NCBI GenBank assembly: GCA_037349315.1
Contig: JBAIAC010000035.1
Coordinates: 6,400,501 to 6,464,500 of the forward strand
Origin: Chelydra serpentina
Taxonomy: Eukaryota; Chordata; Testudines; Chelydridae
Direction: 5' to 3'
Length of the DNA stretch: 64,000 nucleotides
Shown: positions 1-11,871 of the stretch, one piece after another
How the letters are laid out: the number at the start of each line of letters is the position of its first letter
How positions within the stretch are numbered: the first letter of the stretch is position 1
Notes under the pieces: generated by a model
What the model was told of the DNA's origin: nothing
What the model saw: the letters and a program-made list of their open reading frames with translations, nothing else
Databases searched by the model: none
Translations under genes and position numbers: made by a program

Positions 1-1515
1 CATATATTTATAAAAATATACATATTTACAGCTGCTAATTAATGGGAGTGGCATTAAATTTGTCCCACATAATCTTATATCAGCTGTTTAACTTGATGAA
101 AGGCTTTTTAGCTTTAAGCAAAATAGCTGCAGCCAAATCTTTTAGGTGAATAGGCCAGATGGTACAGGTTTGAACGATCAGAACCAAATATTTATATCAA
201 AACCCCAACTCACTTTAGAAGCATGGGATTTCAAGCAAGTCACTGTTTTACCAGTTTTAGCATGTACATCCCAATTCAAATGTATTAATTAGTGGCAGCC
301 TATAATTCTTACAGGCGGGGTTCTCTAGTTGTTTTTTTGATTAATGTAACTCATGCTTCTGTAAAGGATTAAGTGGTTACATTGGTGGTGGCTTTGGGGT
401 TTTGCATTCATTATGGAGAAGTAACAGATTAGGGGCTATACATTCTTTATACACTAAGTAGAATTCAGAATGCATTGAATGTATCACGCCCTGAGGCAAC
501 CTTCTGCTTTTACCTTAATATCATCTGTATTTCTCTAATAGCTATAGACTTGTGTAGCCTTTTACCCTCAGCTAGGCTTAGTAACACTTCAGATAATTTA
601 ATGACATTTTTGAATATCTCAAGGTTTGCTATTGGTTATACCGGCGTAGTCAAGTTAAACCATTCTAATAGTTTGCTGATATCCTTGTCTCATATTAAAA
701 AGTCATTAGCAGAAGAATCTGACTGAAAAAAAAATATTTGTGTTATTTAACGAGTGACATTTCCCCCATTTGATCATATCTAATTAAAATACGAAGTTCT
801 TTCACTTAAGGTTTTATTATATTTATGCTTAAATGGAAGAATTTTTCATATTCTTATCATTTGACTTTATACATTCACTTTCCAGATTTTTCATTTTACT
901 TTCTAGACCAAGGGCCCAATTCTCACTTACCCTAAGGCCACTTTACGGGGCTCTGGAGGTGTAAAGGGGCCTCAAAGGGAGTATAAATATAATGTATGGC
1001 CTTTTAAAGGATGGTTTCGCTGCTAGAACTGTGTAAAGTTTCCTTATGTAAATGAGCATCAGGCCTATATAACTTTGTTTTTTGATGCAATGGTTGGGTA
1101 TGACTTAACTGCTTTAAGATAGTTCCTAAATGCATGGTAAGCAGTACTATCTGGTACCAGTATATCTTGTTTCATAGAAAAATTACTTCAATTTGATTAC
1201 ATAGCAAGCCATTCTAAAAGATGGAGGAATTGTACCTCCATCTTCTACAAGGAAGTCAGACATCACTGAAGCTGACCCGGACAGCAATAATAATATCAAG
1301 GCTATGCTAATCTTAGCTTTTTTTAAAAACTACATCTCTAGCACTTTTCATTGCAGAGATCACCATGAAAAATTTTCACTTGAACTTTTCCTGAAACTGG
1401 TGTGTTAGTCACATTCCCAGGGCCTGGACTTGATGTCTTGAGAAGCACATGGCTATGGTTTGCATTGATTTTTTTTGTAGGAGGTAGTGGACTATCGCTG
1501 TGATAGTGCTATACA

Positions 1516-1527
1516 CCCCCCCCCCCC
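1516..1527. repeat. Poly-C run, 12 bases
   Basis: Twelve consecutive cytosines in intronic sequence. The length is likely to vary between reads. Confidence 0.9.
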
Positions 1528-4500
1528 GCCCTCCTTTACGTTTGTATTATTTTAACCTTAATTTCATGATCTGCCTCCTCCAGAGTCACTCCACAGTGTT
1601 CTGAATATCCACACATTGCTTTTTCCTTTAATTATTTCTCTCCTTCCCTGATACACACTCATGATATGTGATGTATTTTGAAAGCCTCACTTCTTAGCTG
1701 TTGCCTGTAGGGTCCACATTTCACACCCACGCATCCTAATAGAACAAAGCAATATTTATATCAGTTTGCCTTTTGTAGCATCTGACAGATTCTGAGTTCC
1801 AAATCTTCTTTGTTTGTATAAATGTTTAAAAAAAAAAGACTTTGGCAATGTTTTTGAGACGCCTTGGGAATAAACCTCATGTTCATTTGCTAGAGAACAG
1901 AATGGTTTTACTTTCTGGATTTTTCTGTAATCATTTTGTATTATGAGAACTCTCTGCTTCCTTAGAATTAGTTTCTTGCAGTCATATGGACAGTAGCTTT
2001 ACTCATCTTCAACTACTCTTGTTATTACAGAAGGTTAGCAATAAGGACATTATCAAACCACTAGTAACAGTAGAGCTTATGACTGCTCTGATGCAAATTT
2101 TACTATCACAACTATCCAAGAGTATTCTACCTTACAACATCAGTGTAAAGATTGAAGTCATGATGTGATATGCATATCCCTTTCCTGTTGCTAAACTCAT
2201 GTTATAGTTTTGTTCTGACTGCTGCTTTCTGGTCACAATATTCTGTAGAATTATAACAAGCTGATTGAGAATACATAAGAAAGTCGGGATACATGCATTT
2301 TTCCCCATTAAAATTGTAAGAGTTTTTTCTGTTCCTTTTTCAAAAATTGAAGACCGCTCATTATTTACGAAGAGCATTGTATAGTTAAAAGATCCTTTTG
2401 CTTGGCAGCAGCTCATTGTATAAGAGGAACAGGAGTTGATCAAATGGTCTTATGGGTCTTTGTAAAATATAATCAGTTTTCTATTTATTTGTACTGTATT
2501 TAACATTTAAAAGTTTAGTTGAGTGATTTTCAGTTTATGATCATCTAGTTAGGACTTTTTTCCTCTTAAAATGTATTGTATAATTCAGCTTTTCAAATGT
2601 TAACTAAACATAAGCAGAATTTTTTGTTCTATGAGTAGAGCTAAAATGCATTTATAAAGTAAATGTTTGCTTATAACCTTTGTTATTTTTCAAAGGTGCT
2701 TCTAATCAGCTCTGGCATATCATGTGAATTTCTTTGCTTATTTTTCAGTGGTAGGGAACTGTAAGTTTTGATTACTTGCAAGATTTTTTATGTTTGTTTG
2801 TTTGCACTGTAATGAAATTTCATTTTCCCTTGCTGCAAAATACATGGTTTATAAAAAGAGCATTGACGCATCAAATTAAACTGTTGTAATTCAAGTCTTG
2901 TACCACGGCTTGGCATTTCATTCCATTACAATTGCAAATGAGGTTGTTGCACATGTCACTTAAAGTGCCAGGGGTCACCTATCTCAGTCATTAAATGTGC
3001 TAATTCTCTGTAATTTACTCATGCTTTGCAGTGTGGACTGAACATTCAAGGGTCTCATTGGCAGAAGTTAACTAGAATAGCCCTGAACCACTGAGCTTAA
3101 GACCATAGGGGAAAAAAAATTGTGGGACAATCCTGATCCCAAGATCAGAACCTGAGCAAAAGGGCACTACAGGTGAGAGTTATGTGGGGATTCATAGGAA
3201 CAGAATCCTTTCTTCCATCTGCAAGTAGGTTCTGGGCCACACACACAGTTCTAGGGCTGGTGTTACGCAGAAGATCAGATAGTGATCACAGTGAACCCTT
3301 CTGGTCTTATCTATGAAAAAATGAAAATAAAGAATTTGCACAGAAACTGAAAGAAGAAAACTGCTGTCATAATTGTTTAATTGCTCTTGGTTTGTGGATT
3401 ATAGGGTAACAGTCACAATCCTAGGCCCAAGTGCTGTCTTGCTTGGGAATACTTTTCTGACCAGGGCCTTAAGACTGTAGCATTTTATTAGTACACAGTG
3501 TAGGATTTGTTTTCCCTTTGTTTAGGACACTTTTCAATTTGCTTTCACCTCTCAACACCTCTCTTCCATTTTAATTCACCTTGTAGGATATGTCCTGTTT
3601 TCTTATGCATGATATATAGCGTAAGGGTCCAAATGCAAACCATGCTATGAAAAAGGAATTCATGAATTATGAAGAGGCTGTTGTGGTTAAGTAGGAGTTT
3701 AAAGAAGAAAACACAAATAGAGGGCATTAAAAAGAAAATACAAAAGAAAGTGGGAAGAAGGATGGTAGGGCAGACCTATAAAAACACATAGAAAAGTTAG
3801 AGAGTAAAAAAGAGTACTGATCAGCAATTGAGCCAAACACATTGCAACTATGTGCCCAGCTAGCAAAAATAAAAAGCCATTGGGCTATTTAAAAATGAGT
3901 GTAGAGAAATTATATCACGGGATAAGGAGCAAAAGTTAACTGCTGCTTTTCCCTGTCTTTACAAAGGAGGCAGGTGGCAATCTCACTGATTTGCTGAGTT
4001 CCCCAGCGAGGACAGATGAGAATTTATGTAACATACAATTAACAGACTTAATTTGGAGATCAGTTGCTCATGGAGGACTGTTAAAATGGGTAGCATGCAA
4101 GTAATAGGGATGATTATAAAAATGTTAGGTACAACTTAAAGGACTTGACTCAGAAGAAGTAGCTAGAGGGTTGTGCAAGTTAAGCATCTGTCAAGGGTAC
4201 CTGAGAATGGTACTTTGCCTTCTCCCAGTCCAGCAGTAAACATGAGTCCGCTTGCTCAGCAGCAGTGCAGATCTGCAATTTATAGCAGCTCGGTTGAAGT
4301 GACAGGAAGCCTAACTCAGGGGTTTCTTCAGGAGCATGCCTGTAAATACTAGCATCAGATCCACTGAGTCAGAAATGCTGATCTTTGTGGCTTGTTGTTT
4401 CACAATGAGAGGCATTTTGCACCATGTTACTGTTGTCCTTATTGCTAAGCTGTCGGCAGAGGAAAACGAGCTGCATTTTTAAATGTCAGTTGGACAATCA

Positions 4501-4959
4501 GAATGCGAAACTTACAGGTATAAGAATAAATTGCAATGGCTTGTCCTACCCAGATGTGACTATACCTGTGTGAGGTAGTATTTCCTTTTCAGGCTGCCTG
4601 TGTTGGGTTCTGCTCTGTGCTGTGCTGTGCAGAATGCACTGTTTCTCTTTCACCAACGTGGGTCTTTCCTAGCAGGAGCAAGGTGAACGTTTCCAGAAGA
4701 GGTTATTTGTTATCTCGCAAATGTTAAGAGTCTACTCTGGGGAGATGGAGCAAAAAATTGGCACAGATAATTCGTGGCTGGTATTCAGATAGGCAGAAGT
4801 TGCTGCAAATGAGCACCTTGGGATAATTTACTAAAATATGGTGCAGTCCGAGGTAACTTTTGGAATGTTAGTGCACAAACCACATGCGCATGGGTGGCTA
4901 TATGGAAGGTGGCGTGTGGGAAATGTGAAGAGTCCGTTCAGACTCTTGTTTTGTTCTTT

Positions 4960-4974
4960 CCCCCCCCCCCCCCC
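4960..4974. repeat. Poly-C run, 15 bases
   Basis: Fifteen consecutive cytosines followed by TCTCG, in intronic sequence. Confidence 0.9.
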
Positions 4975-5867
4975 TCTCGTTTCTGACACTCGATAACAGA
5001 GCAGAAATGTGATGGTCTAACAGTAAAATTATTGGTGCAATTAATGAAAGTTGAAATGTCAAATCTGGGGTTAGTGGACCAGTATGATAAAAGACAAAAT
5101 GGAGCCTCAACCTGCCATTGACAAATCACTGATTTATTACAGATGCTGCTGTTTCTCATTTATTTTCCCTGTTACCAGATATAGGTGTTATTTATTTTGG
5201 ATCTTTTGTTTATTCTGATTTAAACATAATTTGTCGGGGGGGAGGAGGGGTAGAAATAATCTAAAGAAATAAATGTAGCAGTGCGCACCATCCATTAGAC
5301 TGTGGCAGTGAGATGAATAATGATCAAATGAGTAAATCAAAAGGAAGCATCTCTAGCAGCAGCAGGATAATCAGCTAGGAAAAGATACTAAGTAGGAGGG
5401 CAGAATATGTAGTTACTGTGACAAGTGCCTTGTATGACTTGTGAACAACAGTGTGGGGCAGTGCCCCCTGTTGGGGCGCTGTGGGGCAGTGCTGCCTGCT
5501 GGAGGGGGGCATTTACTGTCCCACAGGACGAATGTTGAACCAGATCCTAAGAGGTACTGAATATCTGTAACTCCCATCATTGTCTTGGAGAGGATACCAC
5601 TTTGGGGAGCAAAGATGAGATTGGCTGTGAAGAATTCATGCTCCAAGGAAAGGCTAAAGGCATTGGATGGCTTGCCTTCAAAATGACCTGTTGGAGAACT
5701 TGAATGGGAGTGTTTAGGGCACTAAGGGACATAATAAGAAAAAGAAGAGTGAAATAATAAGGAATCGAGCAAGCAACTGGCTGCAAAGGTTTAGTAAACA
5801 CAGAGAGCTAGGATCATCCCGTGCTGCTTTGCAGGATTATTCATGGCAGGAATATAGATGTTATGTG

Positions 5868-6826
5868 TAGTCAAGCCTCTCACCTCCAGAACACCCTCTA
5901 AAGTCTGGACATGATATTTCAGGGGTTCTTCCAGTCTAGGGCGCCTTTGTCCATGCTGATTCCACAATGGCCTGTTGTTTTAAGTGGCCATACTCTCTGG
6001 CTGGGTCACTTCTCCATTTGGCTCTAACTGCAATGTCCAAAATAAGAAAACCCTAAGTCTAATGTCCTTTAAGCCTGGCCTTCAACTACCATCTGGGACT
6101 TGTAGTTCTTGGCCTCATCCATCTCTAGTGCTCTTATCTTCCTCTTTGTTCTCCTCTGGGTTCCAACCCATGGACCCTGTTTTAGGTGGATAAGAACTAA
6201 TCACTCTACCCCTCTACCCCTTCCTTGGGCTGCTCCTGCCTTCTCCCTTGACGTCTTCACCTGACCTCTGGACAATGCCCTCCCACCCCAGCTGTGTGGT
6301 TCTTTCCAGCTTCTTCTTAGCCAGCTGTGGAGATGCTTTCCTGAAGACCATTTCCTGCCCTGCTTTGCAGATGCTGGGCTGTATTGTGAGTATTTAGAGC
6401 AGTCAATATCTCACTTGTCCAGACTGAAGTTCCCACAACCTTCCTCCTGGAGCTGGGATTGTGCCTCGGGTCAGTTGCAAGGCTTTTGTGAGCTTCCTTC
6501 ACTTGGCCAGTCTCCTCTTGCCAATGTGTCTCTGCTGTGAGGGAAGAGGCAGCTTTTATGCTGGTCCCCTTCTTCCAACTCCTTCCCAATTGGTTGGGTG
6601 AGAGGGGAGCCATGCCACACTCTCTCTATAAGGCTCCTGACCCTTGGCCTTTAAAGGTACAGTAACAGGATTCCCTCTCCAAGCATTATTCATTCCCAGG
6701 GCTGCTTCCTCTCTATCCCTATTCCCTTAGGTCTCTCTCTATAGATATCTATTGGACCTTTCAAGCCCTTAAAGGGCCATGGCAGGTGTGTATGGGGGGG
6801 GGTGGGGCTGACCATCCTGTCACACT
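5868..6826 (+). mobile_element. Possible diverged solo LTR (unclassified)
   Basis: A block richer in GC than its flanks. It begins TGTGTAGTCAAGCC and ends ATCCTGTCACA, so it has TG...CA termini. It contains a TATA-like CTCTATAAGG near 6625 and pyrimidine-rich stretches typical of turtle LTRs. I cannot find a matching target-site duplication, so the boundaries are weak. It may instead be an unrelated interspersed repeat. Confidence 0.3.
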
Positions 6827-7785
6827 TCCTAGAAATCATTATTTTATTTTGATGTAAACGCATACATGGAAAAAACCAGACACCTCTCCCAGCAACAGCA
6901 GAGCAGAGACTGATCTGCCAGCGCCACCGTCAAAACTGCCTGTCATCAATGACGTCAACACAATCTCCCAGTCTCAGATCATGCCCCTCAGAGATCAAGT
7001 CTCCCTTGCCCTGCCAAGCACTGGAAAGAGAAGCCATTTCTCAATATCCTATTCAGTAGCCTTTGTTTTGCCATTTTAATTATACCTCTCTGTGTGCAAA
7101 GTAAACAGGACATGACTTGTAGCCATTGCCATGCTAGTCTAGCTTTTCTAAAAAGCTTATAAGATTTACTGTCTAATTTCACAGTAACTACAGTTTGCCG
7201 TAATAGAGAACAAAAATACGGTTGCCGCAAGATTTCGTAGTAAATCTCATGAGGTTTTGAGTGATTGCTAAATAATTACTTCTGGTTGCTATCAAAGATT
7301 AACACCAACATTTTCATGCAGGAATGCCCTATAAAATAGGGCTGCAGTAGGCTGTTTGACAGATTTTCAAACCCTGGTGAAGAATTCCCTTTAGGATTGC
7401 TAGTCTAGAGTTGTTTACCTGTCAGCCTGAAACTGTCAGCTGGGTTTATAGCGAAGAACGAATTTTCAAGTTGAACCATGGATTCTGACCAGCTTAATTT
7501 CCAAAAACTTCCAACTGCCCCAAGAGTTGGAGCCAATGTGAGCCTGCAGAATAATAAGCAGAATATGATTGCTGCATTCATTAGCTACATTTAAGGTTGT
7601 CTTTATCATAGGAAGAACTCCTGTTTGGAGCAGCGGAGGAAAGAAGGGGTACCGAAACAGGCATTCTCCCCTTCTGTTTGTGTCATCACCCTGTTGCATC
7701 TTGTCATTAACCAAGATTGTAAACTCTTTGGTGGCAGGGCCTGTGCTTTTACTACGTGGTTTTATGTCTACTGCAATGGGGTTCT

Positions 7786-7916
7786 TGTTCATAGATATTT
7801 AAGGCCAGAAGGGACCATTAGATCATCTAGTATCGCCTATATAATAGAAGGCAAAGAATTTCATCCCATTATTCCTGTATTGAGACCAGTAACTTGTGTT
7901 TCACGAATTCTGGAAA
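7786..7916 (-). mobile_element. CR1 LINE fragment, 3' end region
   Basis: The reverse complement reads GATGATCTA followed by ATGGTCCCTTCTGGCCTTA and ends near ATCTATGAA. This is the familiar 3' untranslated end of turtle CR1 retrotransposons. It directly abuts the Penelope-derived segment that begins at 7919. Confidence 0.7.
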
Positions 7917-8031
7917 GACAAGGTGGGTGAGGTAATAGCTTTTATTGGTCCAGCTTCCGTTGGTGAAAGAGACAGGCTTTCAAGCTTACACAGAGCTCTT
8001 CTTTGGGTAGTCTGGGAAAGATACTCACAAA

Positions 8032-8454
8032 CATAGATGCCGACTTCTGCTCCCGCCGGTGGGTATTTGACTCCCCCTCTGTCCCCGGCCCCGCCCCCAT
8101 TCCAACCCCTTCCCCAAAGTCCCCACCCCAACTCTGCCCCCTCCCTGCCCCAATTCCAGCTCCTTCCCCAAATCCCCGCCCCGGCTCTACCTCTTCCTCA
8201 CCTCCTCCCCTGAGTGCGCTGCATTCCTGCTCCTCCCCCTCCCTCCCAGCATGCTGCCGAACAGCTGTTTGGCGGCGGAAAGGTGGGAAGCGCTGGGAGG
8301 TAGGCGGAGGAGCGGGGACGTGCACGCTCAGGGGAGGAGGAGGTGGTGGTGGGGGGCGCGGGGGGAGCTTGGCTGCCGGTGGGTGCAGAGCACCCACTAA
8401 TTTTTCCCCCATGGGTGCTCCAGCCCCAGAGCACCCATGGAGTCGGCACCTATG
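8032..8454. mobile_element. Non-autonomous hAT element (423 bp) with 8-bp TSD
   Basis: The terminal inverted repeats are CATAGATGCCGACT at the left and the inverse of GGAGTCGGCACCTATG at the right. The 8-bp TSD CTCACAAA is perfect (8024-8031 and 8455-8462). An 8-bp TSD is the signature of hAT transposase. The core is very GC-rich, which creates long spurious open frames on both strands. No transposase is encoded. A second copy of the family is at 10292. Confidence 0.88.
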
Positions 8455-8916
8455 CTCACAAATAGATACAAGGGTGGAAAAGATAAGGGGTTAACACATG
8501 TTACAAGAGACCATTTAAGGTGAAGTGGGCAGCTAACACCTCTATAGTTGTAGAATAAAGGAGGTTTAGTAGGTTACAAATTGTTGTAATGGGCCATAAA
8601 ATGAATTTCTTTATTGAGCCCATGATTTTTGGTAACTAGCAGAGTTATGAATTTAAGCTTCCAGGCTTATCTTTTGAATATGTTGTACAAGTTTCCTTTG
8701 AGGATGAGGACTGAGAGGTCAGATATAGAGTGATCGTTTTATGAAAAGTGTTTGCCCACGGTCGTATGGTGTTTTTATCTTTTACCATTTTTCTGTGCGA
8801 GTTCATTCAAGAGCCTGGTGGTTGTTTGGTTTCACTCATGTAGTTGTTACTGGGGCCTTTTGATACACTGGATGAGGTACAGCACATGTTGTGATAAGCA
8901 TGTGTAGGACCTATGG

Positions 8917-9392
8917 CGCAACTGCTGCCACCGGACCCCGGTTGGGGATTGGTGGGGGAAATTTTTGCTTTTTTATTATGCATCATGCAGGTTCTGGGGC
9001 GGTAGAGGAGAGAATATGTGCTACTCACTTCCTGGGTTCATCAGTAATCTCCCTGGAGTCTAGGGAGATTACTCATGAACCCAGGAAGCTGAGTAACACA
9101 TACCACCTCCTCAGCCACCCTGGAACCTGCATGAGGAATATCAAAAGCTCAGGTGGTTCTTCTGGAAGAGAGAAGAAGAGAAGAACTTTTGAATTTTCCT
9201 GTGGGATGGCTTCGGGCCTGCAGAGTGGCGACATGGCTGCAGTGGCTCCGGTTGGCCCAGGGCTCCTCTGGCCATGGCGGGGAGGGGGCATGGTGTCCCG
9301 GGACTCTGGCCATGGGAGGGGGTGCGGGTACGAGCGGAAGGGGTGGAGCCAGGGTCTAGCCTCCCCGAAGTGGGGCTCCACCCACTGCCCAT
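8917..9392. mobile_element. Palindrome-containing insertion (476 bp) with 8-bp TSD
   Basis: It is flanked by ACCTATGG (8909-8916) and GCCTATGG (9393-9400), an 8-bp duplication with one mismatch. It interrupts the Penelope sequence GTGTAGGACC...ATCTTGAAA, which is otherwise contiguous. The left half is a long inverted repeat centred near 9058, with arms of 33-34 bp (9022-9054 and 9062-9095) that extend outward with more mismatches. The right half is GC-rich. Terminal inverted repeats are not obvious. The TSD length suggests a hAT-type non-autonomous element. Confidence 0.6.
9022..9095. repeat. Near-perfect inverted repeat (hairpin)
   Basis: The left arm at 9022-9054 and the right arm at 9062-9095 are inverse complements except for one indel and one mismatch, around a 7-base spacer. 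The arms contain TTCCTGGGTTCAT and ATGAACCCAGGAA. Confidence 0.92.
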
Positions 9393-9540
9393 GCCTATGG
9401 ATCTTGAAAAGTTTGTTATGGGTGGTATTGATCATCATAGCAGTTGCGAGATATCTGCAGGTTTTGCATGTGTTGTTATGGTCGGGTCTGGTGCCTGATG
9501 AGCTTGGCAAAGTTGGTGGATTGTTTGACGGCCAGGAGAG

Positions 9541-9625
9541 GGAATCATCCAGTCTTAATTTGAAGACTTCAAGTGATGGAGAATTAAATGTAGGGTTAAG
9601 TGCCAATAATTTGTTTTTAAGTGGA
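9541..9625 (-). mobile_element. CR1 LINE fragment
   Basis: The reverse complement contains TCTCCATCACTTGAAGTCTT and AATTAAGACTGGATGA, typical of the CR1 region just upstream of its 3' end. Confidence 0.55.
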
Positions 9626-10291
9626 CCCAGATCATCCATTAACTGCAGCCCAGCCCTTTTTGTAAAAAAATAATGGGCAATATAGGAAACAAATAAATAA
9701 TTAACAATAATAATGTTATCTAATTTTCCACTTGGGAGATTGTGCTTGTATGTACAGTAATTCAATATGACTAGTCAAGTTGGGCACAAAGAATGTAAAG
9801 TTGTTTAAAAAAAATCTTGAATATATTTCTCATTGTATTTCTTTATTATGTAAAACGTTCATGAGTTGTAGAAAACTTATCCACATCATTGCTTTTCAGA
9901 TAGATCTATTCATAGAAATGTAAATCTAATATTTCTCTGCTGGCAGTGGTTTGTTTGTCCTCACATGGCTTAATGCAGAAAGCTTACATGGGTAATTGCA
10001 TTTGAAATGAAATTTGATCCTAGAACTGGAAAATCTGAATAATAAAAGGAAGGTGTATGGACACAAATCCTCAAATATTTTGGCACCTAATTCCCATTAG
10101 AAGATCTGGGCCATTATCACATATGCAGTTAGGGACAGCACCCCAGCGCAAGACAGCTGAACTGTCTCTTTATTCCAGAAACTTCTAACAACAACAAGGA
10201 TTGTACTTCAAACAGGCACATGGTATATCAACATAATAGTGTGCTCTAGCACCGTCTTATATTTGTTGTTATGTATTTATATTGTGGTAGG

Positions 10292-10664
10292 TACAGGTGC
10301 CAGCTTCCTCCAGGTTCTGGGAGTGCTGAAACGCCTCCTTCCCCCAAGTCCCCACCCCCACCTGCCTCTTCCTGCCCAAGCCCTGCCCCACCTCTTCCTG
10401 CCCAGTTCTCCCCCACTCCCTTGAGAACACCCCGTCCCTGCTCCTCCCTCTCCCTCCCAGTGCCTCCTGCAGGCTGCAGAACAGCTGATCGCTGTGGGCA
10501 GGAGCCACTGGGAAGGAGCGGGAGGAGTTGATCGGCAGGGCTGCTGGCAGATGGGAGGCATTGGGGGTGGGGGGGGAAGCTGGCTGCCAGTGGGTGCTAA
10601 GCACCCACTAATTTTTTTCCATGTGTGCTCCAGCACTGGAGCACCCACAGAGTCGGTGCCTATG
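10292..10664. mobile_element. Non-autonomous hAT element, second copy of the 8032 family
   Basis: The left end is TACAGGTGCCAGC and the right end is GAGTCGGTGCCTATG. The flanks are GTGGTAGG (10284-10291) and GAGGTAGG (10665-10672), an 8-bp duplication with one mismatch. The inner right part, GGGTGCTAAGCACCCACTAA, repeats the matching part of the 8032 copy. No transposase. Confidence 0.82.
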
Positions 10665-10672
10665 GAGGTAGG

Positions 10673-10775
10673 GCCAATAGGCCTTAGCCCCATAGTCTTG
10701 GGCATTGTACACACACATAAGAAAGAGATGGTCCCTGCTCTGAAGAGCATACGGCCTAAGTATAAGGCGATATAC
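10673..10775 (+). mobile_element. LINE-derived 3' fragment (class uncertain)
   Basis: Contains GGGCATTGTACACACACATA and GGTCCCTGCTCTGAAGAGC, a motif also seen at 17276-17400. It resembles the common reptile LINE 3' end with 'cgctgtacaaac...ggtccctgccccaaagagcttac'. CR1-like or L3-like origin is a guess. Confidence 0.4.
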
Positions 10776-10926
10776 AACTGGATGCCACAAAGATATGGGG
10801 AAAGGATTTGTTGCAATCTGGACATACTGTTGGCCGGATTTTTCTCTTTGTTACACCCATTTAAATGCAGAATAATGCTAATGAAATTATTGACACTGGT
10901 ATAACATTGGAGTAAAAGAAGCTGCT

Positions 10927-10928
10927 TC

Positions 10929-10959
<31 letters not shown>

Positions 10960-10968
10960 TTTTTTTAA
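10927..10968. repeat. (CT)n microsatellite with T tail
   Basis: A run of CT dinucleotides followed by a poly-T stretch, ending about 84 bases before the exon at 11052. It may add to the pyrimidine-rich context of the splice acceptor. Confidence 0.85.
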
Positions 10969-11051
10969 ACAATGTTTTGTCTTTTCAATGAGGATTAAAA
11001 CAAGCACACCTTGATATGCTGCTGACGGCCTATTTTTCCATTTAATTTCAG

Positions 11052-11254
11052 CGGCTGACCTGAGTAATCTGGAGAACCTTGTCAGTATGCTGAGCCTCAT
11101 TGAAGACCAAGTAAATAGCTCAAGAAAGAGATATCGGAGGCATGCGACTGATGATGACTACAACATTGAAGTTCTCCTGGGAGTTGATGACTCAGTTGTA
11201 CAGTTCCATGGAAAAGAACATGTACAGAAGTACCTTCTGACCCTGATGAATATT
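11052..11254 (+). CDS. ADAMTS2: ADAMTS2 exon: propeptide end, furin site, start of catalytic domain
   Basis: The gene product removes the N-propeptide of fibrillar procollagens (types I, II, III) in the secretory route and extracellular matrix. This 203-bp exon is preceded by AG at 11050-11051 and followed by donor GTAAGT at 11255. It opens with two bases of a split codon and then 67 codons, ending in phase 0. The peptide holds the end of the prodomain, a basic RKRYRR stretch that fits furin-type proprotein convertase cleavage, and then [19 protein letters not shown], the conserved start of the mature metalloprotease in the ADAMTS2/3/14 subfamily. Residues [20 protein letters not shown] match ADAMTS2 better than ADAMTS3 as I remember them. 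It corresponds to exon 3 of the mammalian gene by homology (inferred). The next exon lies about 10 kb downstream. Confidence 0.93.
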
Positions 11255-11871
11255 GTAAGTAACTTACTGCTACCTGCACTGAGGAGTGAAAATGAAATTA
11301 GAGTAAATTTACTTCACGTTAGCCGTTTGAATAGGACATGGTAGATCTTTCTCAATACGGGAATTAACATAAAAATTCAGGCCGCTTCTACGCAAGTATA
11401 AAAAATTAAAAAGTGGTGGCCAGGAACAGTACTGTCCGTGGGACCATTCACATGCCTCAAGTTAAGCTTGTGCTTCAGTGCCATGCTGGGCCAAAGCCTA
11501 GAGTCATGGAAGGGTATTTGGAATTCTGGGACTAGCACTGAAAAGCAGTCGTCATGCTTTAGGATGCATGTTCCCTTACCCCATGTTCCCCACAGACAAA
11601 CTAGATATTATGAGCTATGTTCTAATAAGAGATTAGAAACGTTGGTTCGGTTGCAAACTTATTTTTTTAAGTATTTGATTGTCTTTTGATACCTTGACAA
11701 TCACCCAACCATTGGACCAGACTTTCTTCACTCTGCACTTAAATATGTACAGTAAGCTACTTAGTCTTCTGAAATTGATATAATTTTTGTTGACGTGTCT
11801 GGATTTGCCTAATTAAATATGTAATCTTATAGACCCCCATCAACGTAATAGACTGTGTATGGTTGTGGTTG

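Larger units (their letters stand above)
7919..9540 (-). mobile_element. Penelope-like element, degenerate 3' half with two nested insertions
   Basis: The + strand begins CAAGGTGGGTGAGGTAAT, the same terminus seen at 25380. On the minus strand the piece at 9401-9530 encodes TCKTCRYLATAMMINTT-like residues, which align with the coding remnant at 33790-33910. The piece at about 8810-8908 encodes a decayed GIY-YIG region (NNYMSETKQ). Stops and frameshifts abound. The element is cut by a hAT at 8032-8454 and by a second 8-bp-TSD insertion at 8917-9392. Confidence 0.75.
1..11051 (+). other. ADAMTS2: Intron of ADAMTS2 upstream of the first visible exon (partial)
   Basis: This stretch ends at a good splice acceptor (pyrimidine-rich tract then AG at 11050-11051), so it is the 3' part of an intron, probably intron 2 by homology. 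Positions 1-5860 are AT-rich and show no gene and no repeat I can name, apart from poly-C runs at 1516-1527 and 4960-4974. The transposon debris at 5868-9625 and 10292-10775 is listed separately. The short open frames here have no recognisable domains. Confidence 0.7.

Noticed and set aside
8040..8400. CpG island or promoter
   Set aside because: GC richness is confined to the hAT element between its duplications, and no exon or transcription start lies nearby.
8003..8494. Open frames of 156-163 residues on both strands
   Set aside because: They lie in the GC-rich core of a hAT element, have low-complexity Pro/Gly-rich translations and occur on both strands at once, so they are compositional.
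9073..9765. 230-residue minus-strand open frame
   Set aside because: It spans CR1, Penelope debris and a hAT-like insertion. Only part (TCKTCRYLATAMM) is protein-like and belongs to the Penelope remnant.
10277..10972. 231-residue minus-strand open frame
   Set aside because: It crosses a hAT element, a LINE fragment and a CT microsatellite (giving an Arg/Glu run), so it is not a gene.
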